Positions 6,290 to 6,982 of a stretch of DNA of 6,982 nucleotides are shown here, piece after piece (within the stretch, counting starts at the first letter, position 1; every line of letters begins with the position of its first letter). Location: NCBI GenBank assembly GCA_964496245.1, contig CAZBZG010000253.1, positions 1 to 6,982 of the forward strand, given 5' to 3'. Both the position numbers and the translations under genes were made by a program. The notes beneath the pieces are model-generated. The model made no database searches and had not been told where the DNA came from. It saw nothing but the letters and a program-made list of their open reading frames with translations. The DNA is from CAZBZG01 sp964496245. GTDB taxonomy: Bacteria; Planctomycetota; SZUA-567.

Positions 6290-6982
6290 TCACCGCTGAT
6301 CCGCCGGACGCGCCAGCACCGACAGCCCGATGTTGCTGCACCAGCGGCCGCGGCTGAGGGCCGACACCAGGCGCGCCTGGGCGAAGACGAGCGCGTACAC
6401 GGCCCGCGCGACTGAAGAGCCGCCGGGCTCGGACCAGTCGATCTCTGCGTGATCGACCATCTCGCAGCCGCAAGCCTCGAGCTGCCGGCGGAGCGTGGCG
6501 AGCAAGTAGTACTGGAGGTGCTGCTCCGGGAGGAGCAGGCCGTAGGGGGTGAGAAATGACCGCAGCAGGAAGGAGGGCAGGAAGCGTGCGCACGCCACCT
6601 TGAAGCGTACCCAGGAGGCATTGGGCGTCTGCACGAAGAGCACCCCGCCGGGCTTGAGCAGGCGTGCCCCTGCGCCCAGATCCGCGCCCGGATCCTCGCT
6701 GTGCTCGATCACGTCCCACAAGGTCACGAGGTCGAAGCCTTGTGCGGGAAGATCGGCGTCGGCGAGCGACGGCGCTATGTGCCACTCCACCGTGTGCCCC
6801 TCCGCGCTCTCCGCCGCCCGGGAACTCACGTTCGGCGCAATGTCGAACGCCCAACTCTCCCAGCCACGGGCCGCGATCCACGCGGGCCAGCGGCTCGTAC
6901 CCGCGCCCACGTCCAGGGCCCGGCCCCCTGTCCCGCCATTCGTCCCGAACTGCGGCGCCATCCAGGCCCAGATGCGCTCGTA
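6290..6982 (-). CDS. Class I SAM-dependent methyltransferase (Methyltransf_23 type), N-terminus outside window
   Basis: 230 residues are visible and the frame is still open at the right edge, so the true start lies beyond it. The ATG at 6961 is internal: the residues before it (YERIWAW) look like the normal lead-in to the SAM domain in this family. Motif I is RALDVGAGTS (visible residues 21-30). Asp 47 ends strand 2. FDLVTLWDVIEH (83-94) and LLKPGGVLFVQTPN (108-121) are motifs typical of UbiG/Methyltransf_23-type enzymes, and HLQYYLLATLRRQLEACG (155-172) is their usual later helix. It is clearly different from the methyltransferase at 4246-4971. Many relatives sit in O-antigen and exopolysaccharide clusters, so a glycan or glycolipid substrate is likely from context. 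It is transcribed from the right and converges on the GT9 gene. No terminator is visible in the 8-bp gap. Confidence 0.88.
   Translation of the reverse strand, partial: YERIWAWMAPQFGTNGGTGGRALDVGAGTSRWPAWIAARGWESWAFDIAPNVSSRAAESAEGHTVEWHIAPSLADADLPAQGFDLVTLWDVIEHSEDPGADLGAGARLLKPGGVLFVQTPNASWVRFKVACARFLPSFLLRSFLTPYGLLLPEQHLQYYLLATLRRQLEACGCEMVDHAEIDWSEPGGSSVARAVYALVFAQARLVSALSRGRWCSNIGLSVLARPADQR

Noticed and set aside
5018..6415. A 465-codon plus-strand open frame overlapping the GT9 gene
   Set aside because: It is in another frame of the GT9 gene, made largely of Arg, Pro and Ala with no family motif, and it runs into the antisense of the next gene.
5049..6881. A 610-codon open frame on the minus strand opposite the GT9 gene
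   Set aside because: Its translation is rich in Arg, Gly and Ala with no recognisable domain. It lies antisense to a well-supported GT9 gene and overlaps the second methyltransferase out of frame. This is a usual by-product of GC-rich codon use.

Overview
The window is a GC-rich bacterial segment that is almost entirely coding. It carries six protein genes, and every one is of a type used to build or decorate cell-surface glycans: three cytoplasmic glycosyltransferases of different folds (GT2, GT4, GT9), one large polytopic membrane protein of the YfhO-like family, and two different class I SAM-dependent methyltransferases. The GT9 (heptosyltransferase-type) gene suggests a diderm bacterium making LPS or an LPS-like polymer. 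No gene fixes the taxon, so I assign none. I saw no RNA genes, insertion sequences, CRISPR arrays or phage genes.

Layout. Reading leftwards from a divergent intergenic region (4972-5126), four minus-strand genes form a tight apparent operon: a methyltransferase (4246-4971), a GT4 glycosyltransferase (3006-4217), the YfhO-like membrane protein (545-2941) and a GT2 glycosyltransferase that runs off the left edge (1-564). The gaps are 28 bp and 64 bp, and the last pair overlaps by 20 bp. Reading rightwards from the same intergenic region is a single GT9 gene (5127-6281). It meets a second methyltransferase tail-to-tail with 8 bp between the stop codons; that gene (6290-6982, minus strand) enters from the right edge with its N-terminus outside the window.

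How the genes may work together. The GT2 enzyme has the sequence signature of polyprenyl-phosphate sugar synthases, and YfhO-like proteins are GT-C-type membrane proteins. In Firmicutes a GT2 (CsbB type) plus a YfhO protein transfers sugar from undecaprenyl phosphate onto an extracytoplasmic polymer. The overlapping GT2/YfhO-like pair here suggests the same division of labour in a different glycan setting, with the GT4, GT9 and methyltransferases building and capping the glycan. This is inference from family and gene order; no substrate can be read from the sequence.

The most notable non-coding structure is the 155-bp divergent intergenic region. It is locally AT-rich and contains two sigma70-like promoters, one per strand, each with a 17-bp spacer, whose -10 boxes lie on the same small dyad (CATA-G-TATG, 5008-5016). 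I found no clearly new biological system. The GT2/YfhO-like pair and the shared -10 promoter are the points most worth following.
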